This document shows, piece after piece, positions 38,001 through 50,374 of a DNA stretch of 64,000 bases; positions within the stretch are counted from its first letter, which is position 1; every line of letters starts with the position of its first letter. Made by a program: the position numbers and the translations under genes. The stretch is from Pocillopora verrucosa (Eukaryota > Cnidaria > Anthozoa > Scleractinia > Pocilloporidae), in NCBI RefSeq assembly GCF_036669915.1, contig NC_089321.1:17441598-17505597 (forward strand), read 5' to 3'. The notes beneath the pieces are model-generated. The model did not search any database. It was not told the DNA's origin and saw nothing but the letters and a program-made list of their open reading frames with translations.

Positions 38001-41000
38001 CATGAGGAGCTAGAGACTCAGCCACACTCCTCAAAAGAAACAAGTACTCTGACAAACTATTGTACTCAATCAACAACAATGTGCCAGCAGTTTGTACCTG
38101 AAACACAACAAAGCTCAAACAATCATCAAAATAACTAAAGGTCCTGTAACTTTCAATTTAATATTTTCCAATATAAGGGCTAATTAATAATTTGATTGAA
38201 TCCTTAATCACAGCTGCCACCAGTTGTTTGAAGTCACCCTAGATATGGAACTCCATTCTAGTTATAGCTCAAAGTATCTCCTGATAAATCACCACTTTGG
38301 TAAAGAGAAGACTTCAGCAATATCAACTAGTGGATCCTGCCCTCTTGCCTATTTTTTCCTGTTGGCCCTGAAATCTCTCCTCAACCCACAAGCACACCTA
38401 CCACAAGATCACAAGTTATCTGGAGAACATTAAACATCTCTACTAAAAATGTAAACAATCAACCATAATTTGATAAAGTTCCCACACAAGCAAGAAAAAC
38501 AGAAATGACTACCATAATTTCCAACTGTTTACCCACATAGCCGTTTACCTGCACCAGCCGATTATTGCATACGGCAAAAATAAAAAGTCAACAGATGACC
38601 CGCACTGGTGGATAACCCGCATGTTATGTTATTGAACTTTTTGGTGGCAAAAACGTGAAATTAAGGCGTTACAATTCAGTCTTTTAAAAGTTGTCTAATC
38701 TAACTTTCGAAAGCTTTAAAGCTTCCTTGTCAAGTTTAAAGTTCAAAGAAATTCAGACACATGTACAATTCTTCAATTTTAGTATGTTCTTTATTGATAA
38801 AATTATAAAGTAAAAACACTAGCAGCCCATGCCCAAATCTCAAAGTTTCATACTTGACAGAATGCAAATTTGTGGCCACATTTTGTGCAAGCGATCGTTC
38901 ACCACCAGAAAGCCAGGTTGGCGATTTCTAAAAAAAATAGAGATCTCCAGTTCTATTGAGCCTAACAAGTCCCTTAAAATGGGAAAATTCTCTTTAGCTC
39001 AAGCTAGTGTTAAATGGAAATTTGTTACTGATGTACCGGATATCTTTGGATTATTTTTGTCACCATCAAGGTTTTGTTTTCACACATGCCGATAATAATT
39101 TGTTCATCACACAACTAATTATGCGTGAAATAAACCCGAGTTGGCATCATGTTTTCGTGCTGCTTTGTGGCACTCTTTAAACAATAAAATTAATTTGAGA
39201 GGTGGAAACGCATGTAGGTGAGAATTTTTTTCAATTCAACTACCAGTAGGTTTTAAAATTGCCACATAACCTGCACCTCCCTATTACCTGAAGTGGCGCG
39301 TGTTAAATGCAAAATCAACAGATTACCCACGGGTAAACAGCCAGAAATTATGGTACATCGAGTTCAGATTAAATGGTAAGCCTTCCACATGAAATGAATA
39401 GAAGAGCTTGCAAAGTTTTCTTTCATGGTTGGACTTGTAATGTATGGCTTAATATGGCTTTCATTTCAAAGGTGCCTATCAGAAAATTGCATTAAAAAGT
39501 CATATGAAGAAACTTAGTGAAAGCAGCACTCAAAAAAGACAAGTGCCTCTTTTCAAAACACATTTTTATTCCTAGCATAAATTTTATCAGTAAGTTAAGA
39601 ATCTGAGTATTGGACCCCATTTGCCTAGCTTGTATCCAAATGCAAAATTGAATGTAAGCCAGAAAAATCTGTTAATCCTATATTTAAAATGCTCACTTCT
39701 GAAGAGTTTTCCTGAAGTGGGGAGGGGGTTGGGGGGGGATGTTTCTATTCAGAACTCATAAGAACATGTCATGTCTCAAAAGGCAAACCAGAGGGACTTG
39801 CACACAAACAGTTCCCACCAAAGAGCCCCATTATATACTATTAATGATATCTTCCAACACAACATCAGAATTCTAGGGGTATCAAAATGTAATGCATACC
39901 TGTCTGTAAATTTTCAGAACTTGGGTCAATTTTGGCACTTTGCTTGCATTCACTAGAGATAAAAAAAAAATGATAGGAAGAAAAACTGAAAATAGTCAAA
40001 TTTGATACCTGGCAACCAAGTCTCTGATTATCTCTAGAAAATAAGTTTTCCAACAAAAAAAAAAAAAATCCAAAAATAACCAACCTTGAACTTGAGTAGA
40101 TCCATCAGGCATGTCTTTGAGTTGTAACAGATCAAGAACATCTTCAGTTGGGTAGTGCCTTGTGAAAGGCCGTAATGATCCCTGCCTGTGTAGAAATACC
40201 ACAGCATAACCTTGCTCTAGAAAATACCTTAAGGATTAACGGTCAAGGAATCAACAAATGATGAACATTATTTCATCCTTATGTTTTGGCAACCAAAAAA
40301 AAAAAAAAAGGAAAAGTCTGAGCACCTGATAAATCTATGGAGCTCTAAATTTGTAACCTCTAGAGCCTTTTACAGACTTTGATCACTCACTCAGTTTCAT
40401 TCACTAGGATTGGCCAGTTTGCCTGTTCAAGCAAATTCACCTGTAAAGTCAGCAGTATTCTGTAAGTACTGTAAATAAGCTCTCAGAAATGTGTGGTGGA
40501 AACAAGATCTTTTTTAAACACAATACATCATTAAGTTGCAATTTCTAAACACAGACGAATCACCCATCAAGACAGCTTCATACAAATAGCTTCTTATCAA
40601 GGATACTCAGCAGAAGCAGATCCTCTAGTTCCCATGCTGAAGTTATCAAGAAAACGAACAGCATTTTCCTCCAGTGGTACACGAGTGCCTCCAGACTATC
40701 AAGAACAATAGTTACAATCAAATGAGAAACTGCTCACTCATCTCAGCCTAAAAAATGAAGAAGCCTGGAGGTTTTTTTTTAAGGGGCAGTCACTACCCAT
40801 CAAACCCAAGATACCAACTCCACTGTCTCAACAACAACCTCTGTGTTTTCCTGAAAAGGACATTTTGTCAGATAAGCACTTAGTGATTCACAACAAGTAG
40901 AATCTTCTGATTTACACTTCTTTTGCCTCCTGAATTATAAGGTTTGTAAGTGGTTGAATAAAAAACTTCATCTTATCAAGGGGGGGTGGGGATGGACACC

Positions 41001-42856
41001 CCAAAATCCCCCTTCCTCCAGTTCCATACCATGGTTAAGTTTTTAGCACAAAAGATTCTTTGGAATCTCAAAATACCTTCAAACTTATATGTTAAAAGCT
41101 ATCTATATCTTTAATACAATATCACACCTGAATCTCACATAAAGGTCACAAGAATAAAGGTAATACTCATTAACTAAATGAACTCTTCATTGTTACAGAA
41201 ATTCTCCTTGTTAGCAACTTAGGAAATGTATGGAGAACAGTATGGAGAATATGCTAATTGATGTGATGGATGGTTATCTCAGAAGCTGACACATGTTCAA
41301 ACAGCATGAAACTCTTTAAGAAATTAGCATAGCTCCCTTTCTATTACAAAGTTAAGTTAAATAAGAGAACTTTAGTCTTTAAGCGTTTACAAGGATGCTG
41401 TCCTGCTTATATGTATCATCTACTCAAATTTAGTGCACTCAGTCTGAATGCCATTTAACCTGACCCAAGCAGCATATTTCATTTTATCTCGCTTTCAGCT
41501 TGCATTCTTATAGACCTGTTAACCAGTTTTATAATCCTAAAATACATTTTAATTCTAATTACTGTACTTTTAGGATCGAGGGCCACTAGTTCATCAGTTG
41601 AATTACTGTTGTGTGTTACACTCGTTAGACAAAGTTGTTATTATAATGATTATTATTATTATCATGGTGTAAGGGTAACTGACAGAAATAAAAATTGGAT
41701 GGTTTCTGGAGCATACCTCTCCTTCAAAAGGCTACAGTGTATGAGCTGTCAACCATTCTATGGATGGATAAAGCACACTATGGTTTTATGACATTCCTTA
41801 CTTTCATTTGTCATAAAAAAAGTCAAATCTCCTCCTTATGGTTATTTAACAATAACGATTTGTGTCCAGGGAATTTAGTCTGTTGCCACAAAGAGAAATG
41901 ACAAAATTCCAAGTTGATACTATTTTAATTTTTTGCACCAAAATAATTGGGATTGCGATCGACGTATGACTGAATATTCATAAGAGCACAATACACAGAT
42001 TGGAATAATCCGTTCTGCTAAAATTTGATTTCGTATCTGCACTACTCTGATTTAGTGTCCCCGTTTTCTAGTCACAAGTGTAAGTTTGCGCACCAAAATT
42101 CCAGATATTTTAATCAGAGAATTATGAATACTTTATGGATAAAACATTATGTAAATGTATCATTTTCATTATAATAGTATAGCGTAGCTCGCATCTGAGA
42201 ACAAACAGCAATTCACACAAGCGGAACCAAGAGTAGATGCAAATATACTCCAATCTCGGGGATTAAAATAATCTAGGCAAGGTTACGCTCAAATACACAC
42301 AAACAAACCGATGTTATTTCCAAAATTTAAATACCCCAAAAACTGCGGGATTAATTCCCAATATCAAAACATAAACACTTCTCTCAAGATGTTGTCGAAC
42401 TTCGAGAAAATTACTGCGCACAAACATTAACAATTAAAATCATAAGGTCGCTGTTGAAACGCTCAACTGATCACGACTAGCTTTCGTGCATTTCGCAGCA
42501 AAAGCTCGACACCTCTCAAAATGACAATTCTGCTTAAAGCAACTCGATTAATTCTAAAATTTGGAAGTAAAAATGAATTTTAGTAACATTATTATGTCAT
42601 AATATATACTATTTCTTGCATGTTTTAATCGTAATGTCAGATTAAGGAGTGTATGTGCATATGCATGGATTTCCGGCCCGAGTAGTTTTCTTCTTAAAAT
42701 ATCTATGAAAGCTATAGACTAACAACTCACCGTCACAAACACTATTTCTTTTCCAGCTGCCCGATGTTTACCTGCAAATTCACAGACAGATGCCCTCACT
42801 TCTTTCAGGTTTCCAGGAGGTGTGTGTCGAGAGAAATATTCAACCCAATCCGCCAT
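35007..42856 (-). CDS. PPCS: phosphopantothenate--cysteine ligase
   Basis: Second step of coenzyme A synthesis: joins 4'-phosphopantothenate to cysteine using a nucleoside triphosphate (ATP in eukaryotes), in the cytosol. Eight exons on the minus strand: 42731-42856, 40607-40695, 40085-40227, 39900-39952, 37936-38097, 37116-37232, 36527-36592, 35007-35195; 314 residues (human 311). It begins [20 protein letters not shown]. Family motifs in order: [26 protein letters not shown] (nucleotide-binding), [48 protein letters not shown] and [12 protein letters not shown], then EIEEKIV near the end. The intron after exon 37116-37232 has a GC donor (AAG/GCAAGG), a known rare but legitimate type. Introns carry a TIR element, hairpin MITEs and low-complexity runs. 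Confidence 0.95.
36802..37020. mobile_element. TTAACCCT hairpin MITE, PPCS intron
   Basis: From TTAACCCTCTCCTCCCAGGA (followed by GTGACCATGAGAGAATTTCTCC) to AAGAATGAAAGGGTT; imperfect inverted ends and family-typical length of about 220 bp. It ends about 95 bases before the PPCS exon at 37116, on the downstream (intron) side. Confidence 0.6.
37580..37870. repeat. AATAAGCACCC-type interspersed repeat
   Basis: Several spaced copies of AATAAGCACCC/AATAAGTGCCC (37610-37700) and a related ATGTGCCCCTCC-TTTTAAGCAATAG at the right side. This motif is, as I recall it, common in cnidarian repeats. Boundaries are approximate and no transposase is present. Confidence 0.45.
38510..39355. mobile_element. 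non-autonomous TIR DNA transposon, PPCS intron
   Basis: About 846 bp bounded by inverted repeats: left ACCATAATTTCCAACTGTTT then ACCC; right, on the opposite strand, ACCATAATTTCTGGCTGTTT then ACCC. Sub-terminal parts also pair (AAAAGTCAACAGATGACCCGC on the left against a similar AAATCAACAGATTACCCACG on the right). Each end is flanked by TA, consistent with a TA target duplication as in Tc1/mariner or pogo elements. No transposase is encoded; the largest frame (38829-39095) is unremarkable. Confidence 0.7.
41091..41275. mobile_element. hairpin MITE (family C), copy 2, PPCS intron
   Basis: Shares CACAAGAATAA, GAATCTCACAT-like, CTTAGGAAATGTATGGAGAA and ATGGAGAATATGC with the DNMT3-intron copy at 6439-6650. 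The terminal inverted repeats are eroded. Confidence 0.55.
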
Positions 42857-45800
42857 GATTCATGAATTATCCCTCATTACATATTCCGCTTTGATTTTTG
42901 AGAAAAATGTGTTCTCTTCGCTTCAAGAAGAAAACCTTTCACTTCTGTTTGTCAATATACGTCATTGAAACGATTGAAATCGATGGAAACACATTTTCAT
43001 CCCAAAATACCGACTATTTCAACCACAATTTGACACAGAAAGTCGCGAAGGAGGAGAAATAATTTGCGAGCAGCGCATAAATTATTACATACGGATGGCA
43101 TAGTAGCCAATCAGAGAGCTGTATTTGAAACCAATTGTCTGCACTACGTGACAGGAAAGCAGAACAGTAAACAAAACTTAACTTAATTCTACAATTTACC
43201 AAGATGTATCAGTTTTTAGCTCAGGTAAAATCTGAATTTCATTATTTTTCTGGCAAAGGTAAAGAGATCCTACGGCGATCTTTGTAGTATCACGTGACTC
43301 CAAAAGCTGTCACTGAATCCTCAGGAAATAAAACTGATCACTGCCTCAGGGGCAAACAGTAAAGCTAGCGCTCATTTCGGACTACATCTAATTTAAAAGA
43401 GCATGAAAAGGAGAAATAAAGTGGCTGTTTAACCAGTTAGCGATGTTAAGAAAGTACAGATTGATGTACTCTGACCTTTTCTATTTTGCCAAATGTCGAG
43501 ATGTGGGAGAGAGGGAGGGAAGGTGACGTCATAGAACCTTCACGCGGTACTTAGGCATGATGAGATATAAGAAAGCACTTATGTAAAAATAAAAGGGTAA
43601 AATGAAAGGATTTTCCCAGTTCGAGTTTAATTGCCTGTCAAATGCATTCTGACTGTTATTGCAAATTGTTTTCCCTCTCTAGGACCCTCTCCCTTGCAAG
43701 AGGAGACAGTTTGAAACTTCCAAGTCTTAACACTCTATCAAATTCTTAATTAAGGGACATCACTGGAATCAAACGCCCAATTCTCAAGAACAGCCAACTA
43801 AGAATTATGGGTAGGGTAGGCTCTAAGATCTCACCAGTTAACCCTTTCACTCCCAAGTTCTCATTAGTAATTCTCATTACTGACTGCTGCACAATTCCCA
43901 TGATGTTAGTTGTGAGAATTTGTTACTGAATCAACTGATAATACCCTAATTGCCACTACTCTCTATTTCCATCACTTGTGCACTTGAAATTGTATGAATA
44001 TTGCAAGTAGATTGTCTTGGTCACTCATGGGAGTTAAAGGATTAAATAAGAAATCAAGTATGCAGATGTACCAAGGAATGAAGTTTAAATTTTTTTGTGC
44101 TAATTGCTAGGATGAGACAAAATTTCACCGGAAGTGACATAACGTTAATCAGCGAGTGTTTGTGACATTAATTTTTGAAGATCGTTCAAATTCTGGAGTT
44201 TTTCACATTCTCTTAAACTCCTCTTACTAAATCAAAATAAGCCAATCCTTAAATCGATGTATACACTACTTCATCCTAGCAACAAACACCCAAGACAAAC
44301 AGTAATTCCGACTTTCCCATCACAATGTTGAACCAGTTCAAGTCAGCATACAATGCAACAGCAACAGGTTTACTTAACAAAGCCCTTTAGGGGGGTCCAA
44401 GAAACAAATAAAATCAACCGAATGGAACAGAACACGCTATTAGAAAACCATCAGCATTCAGTTAATCATCAATCTCACCCCAACTGTGCACATTTTTCGC
44501 CTCAGCTGTCTTTTTAATGAATGGCTATCAATCATTCTTTCAGTCACAAATGGATCAGTTTCAACGAGGCATAACACATCGTTCAGGCCTGTTAACACTA
44601 AACCAGACTCTGCTGTCATTTCCCTGAGAATGTTGCCTTGGTCAGTTGTTAAACCCAAGAAATATCAGAAGCCTTTACATAATTTCTGAGATGACCTTCA
44701 GCACAATCTTCAGAGACAAATTTGGACAAATAAAATGAGGTTATGGTCATTTGGCAGCAGAACTGTTGCACAAATGCTGATGGTTGACATAACAAAATTT
44801 GATTGTCAAGAGAAAAAATTCATGAAAAGTTCAGACTTCTACAATTTATGGGCTTTGAACATTCACCTGCTGTCTGCAAAGTGATTTGCTGTTTTGGTCT
44901 GATTCATATCATTTATGCAGACAAAAATGTTGACAAACCATCAAGAAACAATTTTTTTTATTAAAGAGAAACTGCAACAAAAAATGAAAGAAAATTGAAA
45001 AAGACAACAAGCCTACCTCAAGACTTTGCATTTTTTTTTGCAATGAATTCATGTTCCAATTTGTGAAAGTTTAAATTTCACTCAAAGGCCGACTCCTTAT
45101 TCATAACTAATACACCTCAGTGGCTGAGGTTATATTTTCAAAAAAAATTCTTCTAAATTGCCCAGTTGTGGCATTGTTTGAACTATTCTTATTGGTTTAA
45201 TTTTCGGCCAGCTTACTTTCTGTTATGTTGAAGAACCTGGAAAATGAAACAAATGACGATCAGACAAAATAATACAGTTATAACCCGAGCTATTACTCTC
45301 ATACTTAAATGTATGAAACCTTCCTGAGAAAAAAAAAAAGAGATATCATGGTGACAAATTTAAAGATGACCTGTTCCTCTTCATTCCTTATAAATAATAT
45401 TATGGGGCAAAGGGCTTGTTTACTCTGAAATGAGCAAATAAAAAATATATAACTCATTTAACTCAACCCATTGAATTGTTTATTCTCATAACAAACATTA
45501 ATACAATGTCCTTTAAATTAACAATAGTTATGATACTATAAATACCAAACTTACCTTAGCATGAAAGCAAGCTCCGTGTTTTATTCAACATTAAAAGCAA
45601 TGTACAAATCTAACATAGCATGTTACTGTATCTACATGTAAACCCCATATGCATCAGAGGTCAGACTTGCCACATGACCATTTAACTTGATCATAAAGAT
45701 AAGTGGTTTTTTTAGCTACAATTCCTGCACACTCATCCTTAGATGTATTTTTTTTTAGAATGTAAATAGGGTTTACATAACCTGAAAAACAGGAAGCAAG

Positions 45801-46296
45801 AATTACGAAAATATCACTACCCACAAAGAAGTAGTTTTAAGATCACTGTTACATGAACCATTAATAACATTGCATTTAGCAGGGAACAAAGTTTAGTCAC
45901 TAAACAGATTACTCACATTATTAGGAAGTTTGCACCATGCCAAATAGTAGAGCAATCTTCATTTCTTTTAATTTTAGCCATCTGAAAAGATGTTTTAGGT
46001 ATTTTGCCAAATAGCTTCCAAAGAAAAACTACATGATTGAGCTACTATTATAACATATTAGCACAAATTTCCTTTCTCCCATTCCAAAAATTGGAGAATA
46101 TCTGCCACCAAACAAAAAAGGCTTGATCATTTTAATTGCCAAAATAAATAATTTAAAGACACTAAGGGTAAATAAAAATAAAATAATCAAAACAAAAATC
46201 AGCATGTTTTAACTGCTTTCATCTTCTAATGAATAACTCTGAAAACTACTGATCTAACCAAGCTCCAGACTAAATAAATACAAAAACCAGTCTCTT
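42857..46296. other. PPCS promoter side and SLC34 3' flank; no gene recognised
   Basis: Includes the PPCS promoter (just above 42856), a family A hairpin element (43838-44045) and the presumed SLC34 3' UTR. At 43204 on the plus strand MYQFLAQ is followed by a GTAAAA donor, a possible divergent first exon with no partner found. A minus-strand frame at 44458-44658 looks protein-like but matches nothing I know. Confidence 0.4.
43838..44045. mobile_element. TTAACCCTTT hairpin MITE (family A), intergenic
   Basis: Starts TTAACCCTTTCACTCCCAAG, ends CATGGGAGTTAAAGGATTAA; 208 bp with matching inverted ends. It is related in the interior to 22261-22473 (TTAGTTGTGAGAATTTG, CTGAATCAACT). Confidence 0.8.
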
Positions 46297-49182
46297 CTAC
46301 ACACGCGATTCTGTGTTGGATGCTTGCCTAGTCCTGTCTGAATGGCACAATCTGCTCAGCTCAGTAACTTTGGAGAAAACACGGTCATGAGGCTCTAGTG
46401 ATCGTGTCCACTTTGGCAACCATTCCCAGTCTTGGAGAACTTCTGGTAAATGGCCAGGAGCTTTCCTCTGAAAGATGTTCACAATGACAATGAACAGGAA
46501 GAGAAGTAGGAGGGGTGCAGCTACACCAAGGAGAATCTGCCAACCAGCAAGTGACAAGCCAAAGACAGCTGCTGGAAGAAGGAAAAAGCCAAACACCAGG
46601 TATGCAATGGCAAACCATCTGTAGTCAGCCGTTTTGTTTCCTAATGACTTGGCAAAACCAATGGGAACTTTTCGCAGGTAAGGGATAGGATACCACACTA
46701 GGATACCAGAAATATTGAAGAATAAATGGCAGAAGGCAATCTGAAGGGCCTTGTCCAGATTTGACGAACTTGCCAATGCAGCCAGAATACCTGTTGCAGT
46801 TGTTCCAATGTTTGAACCCAAGGTAAGAGGGAAGGCTCGTTCAATGGTGACGACTCCAACTCCTATGAGAGGTGTAAGGGCTGATGTAAAGATAGAACTG
46901 GACTGTACCAACATAGTAAGACCAGCACCAACAAGAATTGCCAGGTAGCCAGTGAGATGTTTGAATGGTCCAGGGAAGTCTGCATTGACGGTCTTCTTGA
47001 TGATTTTTGCCATCTGACCACGAAGCATGGAGTGAAGAACCTTAACAATACTGACAAGACAGATACAGAGCAGGCCAATGGAGATAACCAGGATTATGAT
47101 GCCAACCTCAGTGTCGCTCAGGGATGTACCATGGAAGAGAAACTTGCACGAGGCAGGTTCGATTGTTGTCACATTTTCCAAATAATAAGTAGTTGCATTG
47201 TAGGTTTTATTAACAGTCTCTATTACTTCCTTGGGTGAACAGTCTTTGATAAGGGATTTTGACTCTGCTGATTTATCTCCCAGTGCAATCTTCTCTATAA
47301 TTTTTTTGTCCAACTGAATTATAAGCTTGGTAAATGGTTCTGTCAATTTCTTCAGCAACTTTTTGTTGGTTCCTTTCTTCTGGGTCAAAGGAAGTACCTT
47401 GATAATCTTACCAGTAAGATGAAGTAGGTAATGTGTGATAACCTCTAAGGGCAGGAATATGAGCACAGACAGCCAGTTGAATATATCATGTACTGTCGCA
47501 CCAGCAAAGGCACGTCGAAACTCATTACGCTCAGCAGCTTGTGCAAGTGAAACTATGGTGTTGGTGACTGATGTTCCTATGTTGGCACCCATCACAATTG
47601 GAATGGCAGGCTCAACATCTAAAACTGAGAAAATATACACATATTCTTTTACATCTACTAAAATTCAATTTAATTCATAAATCTGGGCAAGGCTGTTTAT
47701 GTCACCAAAACTTAGCTCAAATAACACAATAATTGCACTCAGTCAAAGACCACATTCAAGACCAATAACCAATAACCAATATTTACCCCTAACAAGTCAC
47801 CATACAGCTTCTGAGTGAATGATGGACAAGAAACATCACAATTTCATCTTAAGTAATTAATACAAATCTCCTTTGATTAGTATGAAGTTTTAAATTAATG
47901 TTTTGCCAATAGTAAAAAATCGTGTCTGATATGGCCCTTGCATACATTAACCTCCGCAAATTAACAAACCTCGGTATTTTAATATAATCAGAACTATAGG
48001 TGATGAGGCAGAGCGACATAAAGAGCACTTACTACGCAAATAACATCACTGAAATTCGTCACTTGACGAGATACCCTTTCAATATAATTAATAACTGAAG
48101 ATCGAATTTTTCATCAACGAAATTATTAGAGTCTTGAAGAGCTGCCAAGTGAAGTTAAAACACTGAAAAATTTAGTTATCAATCATGTTCGGAAACAAAA
48201 TTGTGCATTATAACAGGTGTCAAATGTTCTTCAACACTGGCAATGGGGGCAACTATTGACGTATCCAATAGTTTCCACTAAAACCTACGATTAATACCCG
48301 AAAAACATCAAAGAAAGTGAAGAAAATTTTTAAAAAACTGTACGAAATCTTAGAAAAGTGTTCAAGTTTTCACCCCCATACGATTGATTGCTAAAATAAA
48401 TTCAACAAATATTTAACACAAACTTGTACTGAGGAGTGTTATTTTAAATGCTTCTTTTAAAAATACCAAATCAAACTTACTCTGCGCAGCGACCATTGAA
48501 ACAACGATGGATGTGGTTGTAGACGAACTTTGGACGAGAACCGTTGCCAAGATGCCAATCATCAAGCCAGCGACGGGGTTACTCAAAATTTTATTAGACG
48601 CAAATGCTTCGCCTGCCGCTTTTCCTCCAAGCAATCGGAAGGCACTACTGAGGAAGTCCAGTGAACAGATAAATACATAGAGAAGACCAAGAAGAAGAAT
48701 GACCTTGCCAACTGCCAAAGCCACTCGTTTCACTTTGCCGCATCCATCAAGTTCTGTGGGCCCGCCAAAATCAGAATTAGAGTTGAACGGGAAAATCGGT
48801 TCACAAATACTATAAATTTCATGACAAGATCAAAAATTACAACAACAAAAGCTTTACTACTTACCAGACCATTTAGGGCCAAGATCTTGGAGTTCAGGCA
48901 AAGCCCAAGGATCAAATTCTTCACCCTCTTCGTCCTCGTGAAGTCCATTTCCCGCCTCCTCGTCTACCGGCAAGTAAGCTTTATTGTAATTCTAAAAAAT
49001 AGAGGATCGAAAAAATTAAAACATTTTCGAGATCACTGAGAATTATTACCATGGGCAGTGGTGAACCAAATCGTGTGGAAAGTCTCTACGCGTTAGTTAC
49101 TACCTACCGGCGGATCTGCCTGACCCCGAGTTTCCATTTCAATACCAGTCAGCTTGGAAGAGCTCTTCATCATGTCCGCCAT
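46297..49182 (-). CDS. SLC34: sodium-dependent phosphate cotransporter, SLC34 (NaPi-II) family
   Basis: Plasma-membrane protein importing inorganic phosphate with sodium. Four exons on the minus strand: 49108-49182, 48865-48991, 48481-48753 and a long 46297-47624; 600 residues, phases consistent. The acidic cytosolic N-terminus ends [17 protein letters not shown], as in vertebrate members. The two inverted family repeats each carry the QSSS motif: [11 protein letters not shown] (Gln142) and [11 protein letters not shown] (Gln399). [12 protein letters not shown] and [11 protein letters not shown] mark the paired transport regions. Between them is a large extracellular loop with N-glycosylation sites NKT, NAT, NVT (297-311) and cysteines near 287 and 318, placed like the known disulfide. 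Further hydrophobic segments follow. The C-terminus ESRV fits a class I PDZ ligand (S/T-x-hydrophobic), comparable to TRL of NaPi-IIa. The paralogue (A1, A2 or A3) cannot be assigned. Confidence 0.95.
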
Positions 49183-49521
49183 CTTAGGAGAACTAACAAA
49201 GTGTAGGATGTACAACAGTTTTATCTCGTCCAAAATTACGTAAAGACGGTAATCCAATCACATTCGACCGGGAGTGACGATACCCATTTTGATTGGCTGC
49301 TGCGGATGATCCGAGGTATCCGCATGACACCGACACGTGAAAAAATTGAACTTTGACGTTCGCGGGTCGTGCGAGAGGATCTTGAACAGCGTACACGTGG
49401 TTATGTGGGTTTTCTCTGAACAAGTTCCCTTTACGTTTCTTTGTTGGCGGGAACCTTTTCTTCAGAGTTGACACTTCCCATAAAAAAAAAAATTTTGGCG
49501 CAGTTTACAAGGATCCTCAAA
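49183..49521. promoter_or_regulatory. SLC34 promoter region
   Basis: Upstream of the SLC34 start codon, locally CpG-richer. On the plus strand at 49522 an ATG opens MDVKFEVGPQ and meets a donor-like CAG/GTGTGT, so this may be a divergent promoter; no further exon of such a plus-strand gene was found. Confidence 0.35.
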
Positions 49522-50338
49522 ATGGACGTGAAATTTGAGGTTGGGCCACAGGTGTGTACGAGATCAGTAATATTCATGTTAAAAATGTTCTTCCCTCAAC
49601 AACTCTGTCGGTGTCCTGTAGTTTCTAGAGAGAAAATGTGGCACCTTTGATGTTATTCCCTTGAGACGGTTCTTTTCTTCAGAAGAACGGGGTAAAAAGA
49701 GTATCTTGGGTGCGTACTGTTTTCCAATAAACGGAGTATAGCACATGTTTAACGGTGTTCTTTTTTATTCCCAATTTGTATTGTTTAATGTTTGTTCTCT
49801 CCCTCACATGGTCTCGTTTTCCATAAAGCGCGCGCGGATCACGCCACAGGTTCAAGTCGAGCAGGTCGAGTAATCCCACGCTTGGCCAACTCCGGTGTGC
49901 GAGCGACTGTCATAAGATTATTGAGAGATAAAATCGCAAATTTTTGTCCAACGTCTTTCTTTATCCATAGCATGCCTCTCTCTCAAAGATCGTTTGTTTC
50001 TTTTATTTAAGCGGAAATGGCGCAGGTAAAGTTTAATTTCTCTCTCAGTTTCTTCTGGGTAGAACCAGTAGAGAAATCCACGAGGAAAATGTTGAAATAG
50101 AAATCACAACAAGTTTGAAATCTAACAACATATGAAAATTTCAAGAAAATGAAAATCCAATTTTTTTCGCTAACCAAAGTTTAAGACCGAATACGTCTTT
50201 TTACATCTTGTTCAGGCAGCTTGAGCAACTCATCCGAGACATATGTGATTGAAGGAGAATCCCTTCGTCCAGGGACTGTTTGTTCTTAAGGACAAGCTGT
50301 CCAGTGTAATGCTGGGTGAATGTGTTACTTCACTCTGC

Positions 50339-50374
50339 CACTCACGTCTCTTGCTTAGACAAGAGACGTGAGTG
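50339..50374. repeat. perfect inverted repeat (15-bp stem, 6-base loop)
   Basis: CACTCACGTCTCTTG (50339-50353) and CAAGAGACGTGAGTG (50360-50374) are exact reverse complements around CTTAGA. It stands alone in sequence with no recognised gene. Confidence 0.9.
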
